Below are positions 54,198 through 63,450 of a DNA stretch of 63,888 nt, piece by piece. The translations under genes and the position numbers were made by a program. The notes beneath the pieces were generated by a model that was given only the letters and a program-made list of their open reading frames with translations, was not told the origin of the DNA and did not search any database. Every line of letters starts with the position of its first letter. The stretch's first letter is position 1. Source of the DNA: Spirochaetaceae bacterium (GTDB taxonomy: Bacteria > Spirochaetota > Spirochaetia > CADAEX01); NCBI GenBank assembly GCA_009780675.1, contig WQZP01000014.1, positions 1-63,888 of the forward strand. Direction: 5' to 3'.

Positions 54198-56600
54198 ATG
54201 AAAGAAAAAAGGTCAAAGAGATTTAAATTTTTTGAGACAAAATATTTTGGCTTGGTAATAGCTCTTTTAGTATTTCTAACTATTATTTGTACACAATATT
54301 TTACAGATATTATAAATAAAATTGATCTCAAAATGCTTGATTTTAACTTTTATTTAAAAAATATAGTACAAAAAGAGCATATTCAGAGAGGTGTTACAGA
54401 AACAGCTCTAAATCCAAATATCTCGCCTGATATATTGATTATTGGTATTGATCATAGAAGTTTAAACAGGTTTGGCAGATGGCCTTTTCCCCGTTATAGA
54501 CATGCAGATTTAATAAGAAATTTCGCGCGTATTCAGGACCAGGAAGACCGGGAGCGAGCTCTTTTTATAGATATTTTTTTTATAGAACCTGATACAGCCA
54601 GACCTTATGATGATGCTCTTCTTGTCGAAGCAATGAGAGAAAATCAAAGAGTTTTTCTTGAAACTGTTTTGGATGAACTTCCGCCACCAGAAGCAATGAT
54701 GGAAGATTATATAATGCGGCATGAAATCTTATATGAAAGATATGGCAGAATCACAAATATAAGAGGCAATTGGCATACCATAACAACTTATTTTGGATTT
54801 GAACCCCCTTTGCAGCCTTTGGCAAGAGAAGTAAGAGGGTATGGGCATGCAAATTTTAGAGAAGATTTCGATAACGTCTACAGACGGCAGGGACTTATAG
54901 CAAAATCTTCAATACTTATTGATATTATAGATATTGAATATCTTACAGTTGATTATCAGGTAGATGAGTCTGTTTTTGAACGGCTTGGGTGGACAGATGT
55001 AAAAGGAGTTCATCATACAGTAAAGCTCCCATTAACAGAGAGTAGTTTGAAATCCTTGAGAGACAGGATAAGAAAAAATTCTCCTCCTCTGATAATAACC
55101 GGGCAAGATGGCGAAGAAGAGCATTTTTATATTATAAAAAAATATAGGGATACTTTTGTCCCTTCAATTACACTTGCTCTTGCTATGGAATACTTTAACA
55201 AGAGGCCGGAAGATATTGAAGTAAAAGTAGGGGAGTATATAAAAATTCCTTCTCCTCAAATTTTTAACGTAGAAACACAAGAATGGGAACCTTACCAACT
55301 TGTGCAAAGAAGAGCAAGATTTAACAGAGACGGTACAATTGCAAGGCCAGAGGTAAGAAGGGTAGTTGAAGATATTATTATCCCTATTGATAAATATGGG
55401 CAAATGCTCATAAATTTTATGGGAATTTCTTCTTCGCCAGACCATGGTGGGCATCAGACATTTCCTGTAAGATCATTCTCAGCTTATGCAGCAAATGTTC
55501 CATCCATTAGTGACCCTTCAAGATGGCCAAGAACATGGATGGTGGCAAACAAAATCCTTATGGTTGGCCCTTTTGCAAGAGGAATAGCTTCTGACGAAAA
55601 AACAACACCTTTTGGCCTTATGTATGGTATTGAGATACATGCAAATGCGCTTAACACAATTTTAATGAATAATTTTTTGCTGGCAATACCTGCCTGGTTA
55701 AATATCACTATTTTATTTGTCCTTGTATTTTTTACAGCTTTTATAACATCAAGGTTTTCTACACTTTGGGCTGGTATTATAACAGTAGTATTATTGCTGG
55801 GTTATTTTTTCCTGACAAGTTTTATGTTTGAAACTAAAAATTATATTATAAATTTTCCAACTATGAGTATTGGTATATTTTTTACATTTCTCTCTATAGT
55901 TGTTTACAGGGTTATGACAGAGGAGAAGGATAAAAAAAGAATAAAAAGCATGTTTGGAAAATATGTAAGCCCTGCAGTTGTTGACCAAATATTGGACGCC
56001 CGAAACCTTGAGCTTGGAGGTGTTGATAAAAATCTGACTGTATTTTTTTCCGATATACGTGGATTTACAACTCTGTCGGAGGCCATGACACCCCAAGAGC
56101 TTGTTAATCATCTTAATATTTATTTTACAGCAATGACAGATATAATCATGGAATTCAATGGAACGCTCGACAAATATATTGGAGATGCAATAATGTGTTT
56201 CTGGGGAGCTCCGTTGCCCCAGGAAAATCATGCGTTACTTGCCTGCAAGTGTGCATTAAAACAAATGGATACAATGAATAAGTTAAATGCAGGCTGGCCA
56301 AAAGAAAAGAGAATAAACATAGGTTTGGGTCTTAATTCCGGTATAATGACTGTAGGAAATATGGGTTCCCCGGGAAGAATGAATTATACTTTGATGGGAG
56401 ATAATGTTAATCTTGGAGCAAGGCTTGAAGCTACAAATAAAGAATATGGCACCTATATTATAATAAGTGAATATACCTATGCAATGGTTAAAGATGATGT
56501 TGTTGCAAGGGAACTTGACAACATACGGGTAAAAGGAAAGAATAAACCAGTGCTCATTTATGAATTGCTTGATGTCAAAGGTGGCTATGATAAACCATAG
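54198..56600 (+). CDS. CHASE2-domain adenylate/guanylate cyclase
   Basis: A class III nucleotide cyclase of 800 residues. After a membrane helix (LVIALLVFLTIICTQYF) comes a large periplasmic CHASE2 sensor (about 60-460; ILIIGIDHRSLNRFGRWPFPR, FIDIFFIEPD), three membrane helices at about 490-570, and a cytoplasmic cyclase domain. The latter has VFFSDIRGFTTLSEAM (metal Asp near 620), YIGDAIMCFWGAPLP and TLMGDNVNLGARLEATNKEYG. The lysine/aspartate purine-specificity pair was not resolved, so cAMP is the default guess. AAAGG lies 9 bases before the ATG. Its end overlaps the next lipoprotein gene. Confidence 0.94.
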   Translation: MKEKRSKRFKFFETKYFGLVIALLVFLTIICTQYFTDIINKIDLKMLDFNFYLKNIVQKEHIQRGVTETALNPNISPDILIIGIDHRSLNRFGRWPFPRYRHADLIRNFARIQDQEDRERALFIDIFFIEPDTARPYDDALLVEAMRENQRVFLETVLDELPPPEAMMEDYIMRHEILYERYGRITNIRGNWHTITTYFGFEPPLQPLAREVRGYGHANFREDFDNVYRRQGLIAKSSILIDIIDIEYLTVDYQVDESVFERLGWTDVKGVHHTVKLPLTESSLKSLRDRIRKNSPPLIITGQDGEEEHFYIIKKYRDTFVPSITLALAMEYFNKRPEDIEVKVGEYIKIPSPQIFNVETQEWEPYQLVQRRARFNRDGTIARPEVRRVVEDIIIPIDKYGQMLINFMGISSSPDHGGHQTFPVRSFSAYAANVPSISDPSRWPRTWMVANKILMVGPFARGIASDEKTTPFGLMYGIEIHANALNTILMNNFLLAIPAWLNITILFVLVFFTAFITSRFSTLWAGIITVVLLLGYFFLTSFMFETKNYIINFPTMSIGIFFTFLSIVVYRVMTEEKDKKRIKSMFGKYVSPAVVDQILDARNLELGGVDKNLTVFFSDIRGFTTLSEAMTPQELVNHLNIYFTAMTDIIMEFNGTLDKYIGDAIMCFWGAPLPQENHALLACKCALKQMDTMNKLNAGWPKEKRINIGLGLNSGIMTVGNMGSPGRMNYTLMGDNVNLGARLEATNKEYGTYIIISEYTYAMVKDDVVARELDNIRVKGKNKPVLIYELLDVKGGYDKP

Positions 56601-57306
56601 TATAAAAAAAATATATTTGATATTTTTATTATTATCACTTTTTTTATTATTACCTCAATGTGGTTTACATTCATTTCCATATCTGGAGCCTCCCAGTATA
56701 GAAAGGATAGGGGAAACATTTCGTATAACTAACACTAATGACAATCCGGAAGTATTCAGGGGATATGAGTTATTCTATAAATTCTACGATATTGGTGATT
56801 CATCAGGTGTGTCAGATGATATTAGATTTATTACTTCATTTACTCAACCAGATCCCAGGCCTATTTTTACCAGAGCCAGAAGGTTTTTTAGAATAAATAC
56901 TGCTCCTGATATACATGCCCCGCCAACAGGCACTCCAAACATATTTTTAGGCTCTGGCAATAGGCATGGGGGTTTTGCTATTGATATTATCTTTGACGGT
57001 ATTGGTATTTCTACAGATATTACATTTAACCCCAGACTTGTGTATTCAGGTCAGGATATTCCTTTGTTTCGGGATGTGACAGATCCAGATCCAGGCGTTA
57101 TGGCTACTCCAAATGTAAATTATAAATCTTTTGGAAACCTGCGAAATATCAATGTTCCAGCAGCGCCCCGGGATCAAGATCTTCCAATGCCAGCCGGAGA
57201 ATACCATGTAACACTTTATCTCTGGATATTTGCCCGTGGCATTTATAATAATACTCCTATCTTTAGCAGGCCTGTAGAGCTTGGCAATATTTCATATTTT
57301 AGGTAA
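56587..57306 (+). CDS. Lipoprotein downstream of the cyclase
   Basis: The 239-residue protein has a lipoprotein signal: MINHSIKKIYLIFLLLSLFLLLPQC with lipobox LLPQC. ATG 56587 is chosen because AAAGG lies 5 bases before it; the frame is open earlier inside the cyclase gene. The mature part contains beta-rich segments (IERIGETFRITNTNDNPEVF, GYELFYKFYDIGD) like a fibronectin or Ig-type fold. It overlaps the cyclase gene by 14 bases, so it could be part of the same signalling unit. Family not recognised. Confidence 0.8.
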   Translation: MINHSIKKIYLIFLLLSLFLLLPQCGLHSFPYLEPPSIERIGETFRITNTNDNPEVFRGYELFYKFYDIGDSSGVSDDIRFITSFTQPDPRPIFTRARRFFRINTAPDIHAPPTGTPNIFLGSGNRHGGFAIDIIFDGIGISTDITFNPRLVYSGQDIPLFRDVTDPDPGVMATPNVNYKSFGNLRNINVPAAPRDQDLPMPAGEYHVTLYLWIFARGIYNNTPIFSRPVELGNISYFR

Positions 57307-57334
57307 TTTCATAATCAACAACAGGCGGTAATTA

Positions 57335-57616
57335 ATGTTTTCTTATTATTTTAATATTGGTCTTATTTATATAATTATTGGTTTTGGAACAGCGCTTATT
57401 CTTTATTATGTTTATAATAAGGCTTTTATAGGCAATTTTTGGGGAGTATTGATCGTAGCGATAATAGGGTCATTCCTCGGAGCAATTATTGAATTTTATT
57501 TTGGAAATATACTCGAAGCGCTTACAAGAATCAATGGTGTTGTAAATATTTTCCCTTCGCTTATAGTTGCAATAATCGTTATATATATATATCACAAGGT
57601 AAGTGAAAAAAAGTAA
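57335..57616 (+). CDS. Small three-helix membrane protein
   Basis: 93 residues with three hydrophobic segments (LIYIIIGFGTALILYYVY, FWGVLIVAIIGSFLGAIIEF, FPSLIVAIIVIYIYH). The glycine pattern of the middle helix recalls the GlsB/YeaQ/YmgE group, but similarity is weak. It is 28 bases after the lipoprotein gene and is followed by a terminator. Confidence 0.7.
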   Translation: MFSYYFNIGLIYIIIGFGTALILYYVYNKAFIGNFWGVLIVAIIGSFLGAIIEFYFGNILEALTRINGVVNIFPSLIVAIIVIYIYHKVSEKK

Positions 57617-57631
57617 ATCTCTCGTTAACAT

Positions 57632-57668
57632 AAAAACCTCCTGACATTACAATATCAGGAGGTTTTTT
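57632..57668 (+). terminator. Rho-independent terminator (possibly bidirectional)
   Basis: AAAAACCTCCTGA (57632-57644) pairs perfectly with TCAGGAGGTTTTT (57655-57667) around a 10-base loop and is followed by T. The A-rich left arm means it could also work on the minus strand. It ends the operon running from rpsA or earlier. Confidence 0.9.
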
Positions 57669-57858
57669 ATAAGTCCTTTTGAAGTAATGACTTACGTCAA
57701 TTTACTTCCGATAATGTATATTCTGTCTACTAGAATAAGATGGTGGCAATTCTTGCCTGTAGAGAACCGATAAAATGCCTAAGATAAATAATACAGACAT
57801 GGGGGTAAAATGAAAGCTCTTGCCCCTGTCTCTGATAGGAAACTCCGTCCTCTTAAGC
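57669..57858. other. Gene-free stretch with several hairpins
   Basis: No protein gene is convincing here. Hairpins: GAAGTAATGAC (57681-57691) with GTCAATTTACTTC (57696-57708), one 2-base bulge; GGCAA-TTC-TTGCC (57745-57757); and AGACATGGGG (57796-57805) with CCCCTGTCT (near 57827-57835), one bulge. A 25-codon frame at 57810-57887 with GGGGG upstream overlaps the ppdK terminator. Function unknown; it could be a structured RNA or the decayed end of a gene. Confidence 0.45.
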
Positions 57859-57892
57859 AAAAAAAAGCTGCCTACCCGCAAAGATAGACAGC
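57859..57892 (-). terminator. Rho-independent terminator of ppdK
   Basis: On the minus strand, GCTGTCTA pairs with TAGGCAGC (one G-T wobble) and is followed by eight T. It lies 28 bases past the ppdK stop. Confidence 0.9.
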
Positions 57893-57919
57893 CTTAATAC
57901 CTCAAACCAATTAAGTTAG

Positions 57920-60577
57920 TTATTTATTCAAAAGAACAGCCCGCGCAGCAGCAAGCCTCGCAAGCGGAACCCTGTACGGAGAACATGAAACATAATTAAG
58001 CCCCGCTCGATAACAGAATTCAATCGAAGAAGATTCTCCCCCATGCTCACCACAAATACCCAGTTTAAGTTCTGGTTTAATTTGCTTACCTTTATCACAA
58101 GCCATATTTACAAGCACCCCTACCCCTGTCTGGTCCAATGCCTGAAAAGGATCAACTTCTAAAACACCTTTCTCAACATACTCTGGAAGGAATGAGCCCA
58201 CATCATCTCTTGAATATCCAAAAGTCATCTGTGTAAGGTCATTAGTACCAAATGAGAAAAAGTCTGCATATTTTGCAACTTCATCAGCAGTAATACATGC
58301 TCTTGGAATTTCAATCATTGTCCCTATTAAATGAGGAACATTCATTTTAGCTGCTTTAAATACAGCCGCAATAACGTTTTCAGCGTTTTTTCTGAGCACT
58401 TTAAGCTCCTCAACTGTTCCAATAAGAGGGATCATTATTTCAGGAATTACTTTTACACCCTTTTTCGCTTGTGAACACGCAGCTTTCATAATTGCCTCAA
58501 CCTGCATATCATAAATTTCAGGATATGTTATACCAAGCCTACACCCTCTGTGTCCAAGCATAGGATTAAGTTCATGCAGAGAATCAATTTTTGCTTTAAG
58601 CTTATCTGGAGATATCCCTACTTTTTTTGCAAAAGCCTTAACATCTTCTGCCTTTGGAACAAACTCATGAAGCGGCGGATCAAGAAGCCTTATCGTAACA
58701 GGAAGACCATCCATTGATTTAAAAACACCTTCAAAGTCTTTCTGCTGCAGAGGAAGAAGTCTTTTAAGAACAGCTTTTCTTGTTTCAACATCGTTGGCAA
58801 CAATCATCTCCTGGAAAACCTCAAGCTTGCCCGCATCAAAGAACATATGCTCTGTTCTGCAAAGCCCTATTCCCTGAGCCCCAAAATCCCTCGCAACTTT
58901 TGCATCATGAGGCTGGTCTGCATTTGCCCTTACAAGGAAGCCCTTGGGAGCATTTTTTCTTACAGCGCTATAGCTGATTTCATCTGCCCATTTAAGGAAT
59001 TTTGTAAGACGCTCATCAAACTTAGGTTTAGCAAGCTCAATCTTGCCAATAAAGACTTCTCCAGTCGTACCATCGATCGTAACAAAATCCCCTTCTTTTA
59101 CTTTTTTATCTTTAATATTTATTGTTTTTCCTGAAATCAAAAGGTCTTTACACCCCGCAACACAAGGAGTTCCCATCCCTCTTGCAACAACCGCAGCATG
59201 ACTTGTCATACCACCAGTTGAAGTTAAAATCCCCTGAGCAACAGCCATACCACCAATATCATCCGGAGATGTTTCCCTTCTTACAAGAAGAACTTTTTTA
59301 CCATCTTTCACCCATTTTTCAGCCTCATCCGCAGTAAAAACAACATGCCCGCACGCAGCGCCCGGAGAAGCATTAAGCCCTTTTGTAATAGCTTTAAGTG
59401 TTTTTCTTGTTTTAGGATCAATCATTGGGTGCAGAAGCTGATCAAGCTGTTCCGGTGTAACCCTTCTGATAGCTGTCTCTTTATCTATCATCCCTTCTTC
59501 AACCATCTCTACAGCGCATCTTATCGCAGCAGGCCCTGTTCTTTTCGCATTTCTGGTCTGAAGAATGTATAAAACACCCTTTTCAATAGTGAACTCTATA
59601 TCCTGCATATCTTTAAAATGTTTTTCAAGTTTTTCTTTATAACCTACAAGCTCTTTGTAAATTTTCGGATCTTTCTTTTCAAGAGATTTAAGTGTCTGAG
59701 GTGTTCTTGTCCCTGCAACAACATCTTCACCCTGCGCATTCATTAAATATTCGCCATAGAAGTAATTTTCACCAGTCGAAGGGTCTCTGGAGAAACACAC
59801 GCCTGTCCCGGAAGTATTCCCATAGTTTCCAAAAACCATAGCCTGCACATTCACCGCAGTACCAAGAAGCCCCTTTATATTATTCAAAGCTCTGTATTTT
59901 ACTGCCCTGTCATTATTCCATGAACCAAAAACAGCATCTATAGATGCCCATAATTGAGTCATTGGATCTTGCGGAAACTCTTTTTTCACATGTTTTTTAT
60001 AAAGCTCTTTATAACGTTTGACTACTTTTTTAAAGTCCTCAACATCCATATCTTCATCGTGTTCAATCCCTTTTGCCTTTTTTACAGAGGAAAAGATCTC
60101 TTCATATTCTTCATGTGGCACACCCATTGCAACATCGCCAAACATATGAATAAATCTTCTGTACGCATCCCACACAAATCTTTCATTTCCTGTTTTTTTA
60201 ATAAGCCCTTCTACAGCCTTGTCATTAAGCCCAAGGTTAAGAACCGTGTCCATCATACCAGGCATTGAATCTTTTGCTCCTGATCTGATAGAAACAAGAA
60301 GAGGATCTGAATGATCACCAAGTTTTTTATCCAAAAATTGTTCAAGTTTTTCAAGACTCTCTTTAACCTGATTTTTTACTTCCTGAGGATAGCTTCTATT
60401 ATTATCATAGTAAATTTTACAAACTTCTGTTGAAATCGTAAAACCTGGAGGAACCGGAATACCCATGTTTGTCATTTCAGCAAGATTAGCCCCTTTTCCA
60501 CCAAGGATTTCTTTCATATCTGCCCTGCCATCAGACTTTCCGCCACCAAAAAAATAAACAAATTTCTCTTTCGACAT
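57920..60577 (-). CDS. ppdK: Pyruvate, phosphate dikinase
   Basis: Reversibly converts pyruvate, ATP and phosphate to PEP, AMP and PPi; in fermentative bacteria it often runs toward pyruvate to gain ATP. The 885-residue protein has the ATP-grasp domain (GGKGANLAEMTNMGIPVPPG, IRSGAKDSMPGMMDTVLNLG), the swivelling phosphohistidine domain (GGMTSHAAVVARGMG, H460) and the PEP-binding barrel (GLCRTEHMFFD, FSFGTNDLTQMTFGYSRDD, GICGEHGG, with YVSCSPYRVPLARLAAA). GGAGG lies 10 bases before the ATG. With gpmI it supports a PPi-linked lower glycolysis. It stands alone, with its own terminator. Confidence 0.97.
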   Translation of the reverse strand: MSKEKFVYFFGGGKSDGRADMKEILGGKGANLAEMTNMGIPVPPGFTISTEVCKIYYDNNRSYPQEVKNQVKESLEKLEQFLDKKLGDHSDPLLVSIRSGAKDSMPGMMDTVLNLGLNDKAVEGLIKKTGNERFVWDAYRRFIHMFGDVAMGVPHEEYEEIFSSVKKAKGIEHDEDMDVEDFKKVVKRYKELYKKHVKKEFPQDPMTQLWASIDAVFGSWNNDRAVKYRALNNIKGLLGTAVNVQAMVFGNYGNTSGTGVCFSRDPSTGENYFYGEYLMNAQGEDVVAGTRTPQTLKSLEKKDPKIYKELVGYKEKLEKHFKDMQDIEFTIEKGVLYILQTRNAKRTGPAAIRCAVEMVEEGMIDKETAIRRVTPEQLDQLLHPMIDPKTRKTLKAITKGLNASPGAACGHVVFTADEAEKWVKDGKKVLLVRRETSPDDIGGMAVAQGILTSTGGMTSHAAVVARGMGTPCVAGCKDLLISGKTINIKDKKVKEGDFVTIDGTTGEVFIGKIELAKPKFDERLTKFLKWADEISYSAVRKNAPKGFLVRANADQPHDAKVARDFGAQGIGLCRTEHMFFDAGKLEVFQEMIVANDVETRKAVLKRLLPLQQKDFEGVFKSMDGLPVTIRLLDPPLHEFVPKAEDVKAFAKKVGISPDKLKAKIDSLHELNPMLGHRGCRLGITYPEIYDMQVEAIMKAACSQAKKGVKVIPEIMIPLIGTVEELKVLRKNAENVIAAVFKAAKMNVPHLIGTMIEIPRACITADEVAKYADFFSFGTNDLTQMTFGYSRDDVGSFLPEYVEKGVLEVDPFQALDQTGVGVLVNMACDKGKQIKPELKLGICGEHGGESSSIEFCYRAGLNYVSCSPYRVPLARLAAARAVLLNK

Positions 60578-60876
60578 ATTTTTATAACCTCCGAAAAATA
60601 AAAGTATGCATTAAAATGCCCACGAATAATTAATAATGTTAGATTGTTATTAAGAGCTTAGATTATTATGTGAATTATGTCAAATATATTTATTAATATT
60701 GTGAAAATATGTTATTATACGAGGGTACAAAGCCCCAATGCAGACCAGGTTTTAGAGACCTTACTTTATTTACACAAAATAAAAAATTCCCTTGATTTTT
60801 TCTGATTTACTCCAGTATACTACTAAAGAATAAAAAAATATTTTGGAAATTAAAGTTTTAATCAAAGGAGAAAATG
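60578..60876. other. Divergent AT-rich spacer between ppdK and an outer-membrane protein gene
   Basis: About 300 bases with no gene. It holds the ppdK leader (GGAGG at its edge and a perfect minus-strand TTGACA at 60678-60683, but only a poor -10 at the right distance) and, on the right, the promoter at 60792-60821. No further element was recognised. Confidence 0.5.
60792..60821 (+). promoter_or_regulatory. Promoter of the outer-membrane protein gene
   Basis: TTGATT (60792-60797), an 18-base spacer and TATACT (60816-60821). Transcription near 60828 would leave a leader of about 50 bases. Confidence 0.6.
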
Positions 60877-61638
60877 ATGAAAAAACTTGCTTTTTTTATG
60901 GTTCTTATTTTTGTTGCCAGCTTTAGCTTTGCACAGGAGGAAGAAACCAGAGACAGAGAATTTTTTAATTTGGAAATTACTGTAGGTGTTCCAATTCACT
61001 GGTCAAATAGCCCGACACCACATAGTTTTAACGGACTTTTTCATGAATTAAACAGAGACAGGACTGTTACTACTTCTACATCTGTGGGTTTAGCTATGGT
61101 CTTGAATTTTACCCAAAAAATTGGATTTACTATTGATACAGACTTTTTCTTTGGCACACAATTAGGTGGCCAGGCAATAGGTTACCCATCTGTCGGACCT
61201 GTTCCTATTAGTCATAATAATTCAAGCACTACTTCAAACAGTGCTTCCCTTTTTGGATTTAACATGCTTCTGGGACCAGTATTCTACCTCTACAATGGCG
61301 AACATTTAAGAATCCCATTGGCATTAGGTGCTCACTTATACTACTGGAGTTCCGAAAACTGGGCTAGTAGTATGAATTCACTGTGGATGACAGCTCGGGA
61401 TGTTCAACTTGGACCAGGAGCTTCTCTTGGAATCCAGTTTCACTTTGACAGAAACATCTATATCCTTAGCCGCACAAATATGGCAATAAGTATGTACAGA
61501 TGGCACAGGGTAGAAATGCCAGGTTGGAGTTATGATGGAATGATACCACAAGAAGAAATGATTATAACACATAAAGACAGCGAAAGAATGTTTGGTTGGC
61601 ATGTAAAACCAACACTTGGCGTTGGTATTAAGTTCTAA
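60877..61638 (+). CDS. Predicted outer-membrane beta-barrel protein
   Basis: The 253-residue protein has a signal peptide (MKKLAFFMVLIFVASFSFAQ) and strand-like alternating sequence with aromatic girdle residues (LNFTQKIGFTIDTDFFFG, LLGPVFYLYNGEHL, LGASLGIQFHFDRNIYIL when read across strands), ending in GVGIKF with a terminal phenylalanine. I use the second of two adjacent ATG codons, 6 bases after AAGGAG. It is probably a small 8- to 10-strand barrel of unknown role, transcribed from its own promoter and terminated at 61717-61745. Confidence 0.75.
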   Translation: MKKLAFFMVLIFVASFSFAQEEETRDREFFNLEITVGVPIHWSNSPTPHSFNGLFHELNRDRTVTTSTSVGLAMVLNFTQKIGFTIDTDFFFGTQLGGQAIGYPSVGPVPISHNNSSTTSNSASLFGFNMLLGPVFYLYNGEHLRIPLALGAHLYYWSSENWASSMNSLWMTARDVQLGPGASLGIQFHFDRNIYILSRTNMAISMYRWHRVEMPGWSYDGMIPQEEMIITHKDSERMFGWHVKPTLGVGIKF

Positions 61639-61651
61639 CATCATTTCTGTT

Positions 61652-61677
61652 ATTCCGTGCGCTTCGCAACACGGAAT
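61652..61677. repeat. REP-like intergenic palindrome
   Basis: ATTCCGTG (61652-61659) pairs with CACGGAAT (61670-61677). It is preceded by TCTGTT as at 4946-4979, and the centre is again TGCGC-like. A second hairpin CCAGAC-TTTT-GTCTGG follows near 61700-61715. Confidence 0.65.
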
Positions 61678-61716
61678 TCCCCATCATTTGGGATAAAAAC
61701 CAGACTTTTGTCTGGG

Positions 61717-61745
61717 AAAAAAGGCTTCCCAGGGAAGCCTTTTTT
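61717..61745 (+). terminator. Rho-independent terminator after the outer-membrane protein gene
   Basis: GGCTTCC (61723-61729) and GGAAGCC (61733-61739) flank a 3-base loop, with six A before and six T after, so it could act in both directions. Confidence 0.92.
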
Positions 61746-61811
61746 AAATCCTTGTCCTGCCTTGAGGCGGGATAACAGCGGGCTAAATAAGTCCGAAGGA
61801 GTTTTTTTATA

Positions 61812-63344
61812 ATGAAAAACACATTAAATATATTAAGAATTGTTGCTCTTGTTGCAGTGGTTGGGTTGTTTGCCTTCTCCTGTAGCATAGACAATGACCC
61901 AGGTGGTGTAGGCCATATCTGGATTCCACCCGCGATCATTTTACCTGATTCTGATACTGTAACTATAACCCTTCACCCAAATCAGACTGGTGTGAGTTCT
62001 ATCGAAGTCGAAGTTACGCCGGGAGAGCCTTATGAATTTCCTGCCCGACCAAATTCATTTCCAGTTCCAACAGGTAAAGTCTTTGGTGGCTGGTTGCTTC
62101 ATCCTAGTGATAATGTAATTCGTCTACCAGGTCAAAGCTACTCCCCATCAGAGGATACCCTCTGGTTAGCAAATTGGGTTGACCCAACCCCTACAACTGT
62201 TCAATTTAGGAATGATGATGATTCCATAATTGAGTCCAGGAATACAACTGTAGGTACAGAAATACAACTCGCTTTCCATACAGGTTTTGTTAGTAGTGTA
62301 AATTCTGCTTATAGGTTATTAGGTTGGTTAGAGAGAGGAAACCCTGAAGCAGAGGTTTTGCCCGCAGGTACTAACAACTTCTTAGTGTATAAAGAAAACA
62401 TTATAATGGACGCGGTGTGGGAAGGTTTGCGTACCATAACCTTTAATCCAAACGGGGTCTTGAGTGGTGGAACAACGATAGGAATACCTCAACAAGCTAT
62501 GGCTGGAACCAACTTAACGCTGGATGGACGCAACGATGCTGCCAGAACCGGATTCCGATTTTTGGGATGGAGCACTAACAGCGCCAATACAAATCCAGAT
62601 TTTTTAGATGGTTCGCTTTACCCTGTTACCCAGGATATTACCCTTTTCGCGATATGGGCTCCAACACTTAGAGTGCGTTTTAATACTAATTATCCCACCG
62701 GCAGCACCCCATCCTTTGATCTGCCTGATGATATATCTGCATCTATGAATATATCTATTGAGCTTCCAGACGAATCCGATTTTGATCCTTCAGATGTCCC
62801 TACAGGAATGGCCCTTGCTGGCTGGAACATCAGTCTCGATAACCAAGGAAACCCTAATGGAAGAGCTTTTATACCAGGCGAAGAATTCATTGTTACTCAA
62901 AACAATGTTATCCTGCACGCAATTTGGTCCCCATTTACAATTGATGTTATCGGCAGTGATCCTACCAGAACTGTTACCATTACAAGACCTGTTGCAGCAG
63001 CACCTACTGGCGTGATTAATATACCACCCACAATCAACACTTGGGCAGTAACTGAGATCGGAGAAGAGGCGTTTGACGCTCTTTCAGGCATAACAGGTGT
63101 TCGTCTACCCACAGGTTTATTACATATTCGTCTTAATGCGTTTAGAGGTACTGGGTTAGCGTCGGTATCAATACCGGCTGGTGTTACGGTTGCTGGTACA
63201 GCTACTGATGAAACAATGGGAAGTCCTGATAAGCAAGATTCGTTCCTCATTGTGTATCCTATTGGCGGCGCAGGTCTCTACTCGTGGCAGGCTGTTGCTG
63301 TTGATACATGGACAAGAATTGGAGCGCACCCTCCTCAGCCTTAA
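61812..63344 (+). CDS. Lipoprotein with InlB-type repeats and a C-terminal leucine-rich-like region
   Basis: The 510-residue protein has a lipoprotein signal with Cys24 (LFAFSCSID). It contains three or four Listeria-Bacteroides (InlB/Flg_new) repeats, each running from a strand such as VRFNTN or ITFNPNG through GGW/GW to LFAIWAP or LHAIW. It ends with a BspA-like leucine-rich segment (AVTEIGEEAFDALSGITGVRLP, LASVSIPAGVTV) and a tail including YSWQAVAVDTWTRIG. Such proteins are usually surface-exposed and bind host or neighbouring cells. AAGGAG lies 11 bases before the ATG, the upstream gene is closed by a terminator, and no clear promoter was found. Confidence 0.87.
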   Translation: MKNTLNILRIVALVAVVGLFAFSCSIDNDPGGVGHIWIPPAIILPDSDTVTITLHPNQTGVSSIEVEVTPGEPYEFPARPNSFPVPTGKVFGGWLLHPSDNVIRLPGQSYSPSEDTLWLANWVDPTPTTVQFRNDDDSIIESRNTTVGTEIQLAFHTGFVSSVNSAYRLLGWLERGNPEAEVLPAGTNNFLVYKENIIMDAVWEGLRTITFNPNGVLSGGTTIGIPQQAMAGTNLTLDGRNDAARTGFRFLGWSTNSANTNPDFLDGSLYPVTQDITLFAIWAPTLRVRFNTNYPTGSTPSFDLPDDISASMNISIELPDESDFDPSDVPTGMALAGWNISLDNQGNPNGRAFIPGEEFIVTQNNVILHAIWSPFTIDVIGSDPTRTVTITRPVAAAPTGVINIPPTINTWAVTEIGEEAFDALSGITGVRLPTGLLHIRLNAFRGTGLASVSIPAGVTVAGTATDETMGSPDKQDSFLIVYPIGGAGLYSWQAVAVDTWTRIGAHPPQP

Positions 63345-63362
63345 TCTACAGTAGAAAATTCT

Positions 63363-63395
63363 TTTGGGGCGTATTTCACTTGAAGTAACCCCAAA
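63363..63395 (+). other. Hairpin downstream of the InlB-repeat lipoprotein gene
   Basis: TTTGGGG pairs with CCCCAAA across a loop of about 19 bases. No T tract follows; a proper terminator comes 20 bases later. Confidence 0.5.
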
Positions 63396-63414
63396 GAGTT
63401 AAAAAACAAAAATC

Positions 63415-63450
63415 AGGCTGTCCAGGAAATCCCCGGACAGCCTTTTTTTT
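63415..63450 (+). terminator. Rho-independent terminator of the InlB-repeat lipoprotein gene
   Basis: AGGCTGTCC (63415-63423) pairs perfectly with GGACAGCCT (63435-63443), and eight T end at 63450. Confidence 0.93.

Noticed and set aside
57810-57887. 25-codon frame with GGGGG upstream between the terminators
   Set aside because: It runs into the ppdK terminator stem, shows no domain, and lies within a hairpin arm; too short to support as a gene.
60655-60683. ppdK promoter using the minus-strand TTGACA at 60678-60683
   Set aside because: At a 15-18 base spacing the best -10 matches only 3 of 6 positions, so it is not listed as a promoter.
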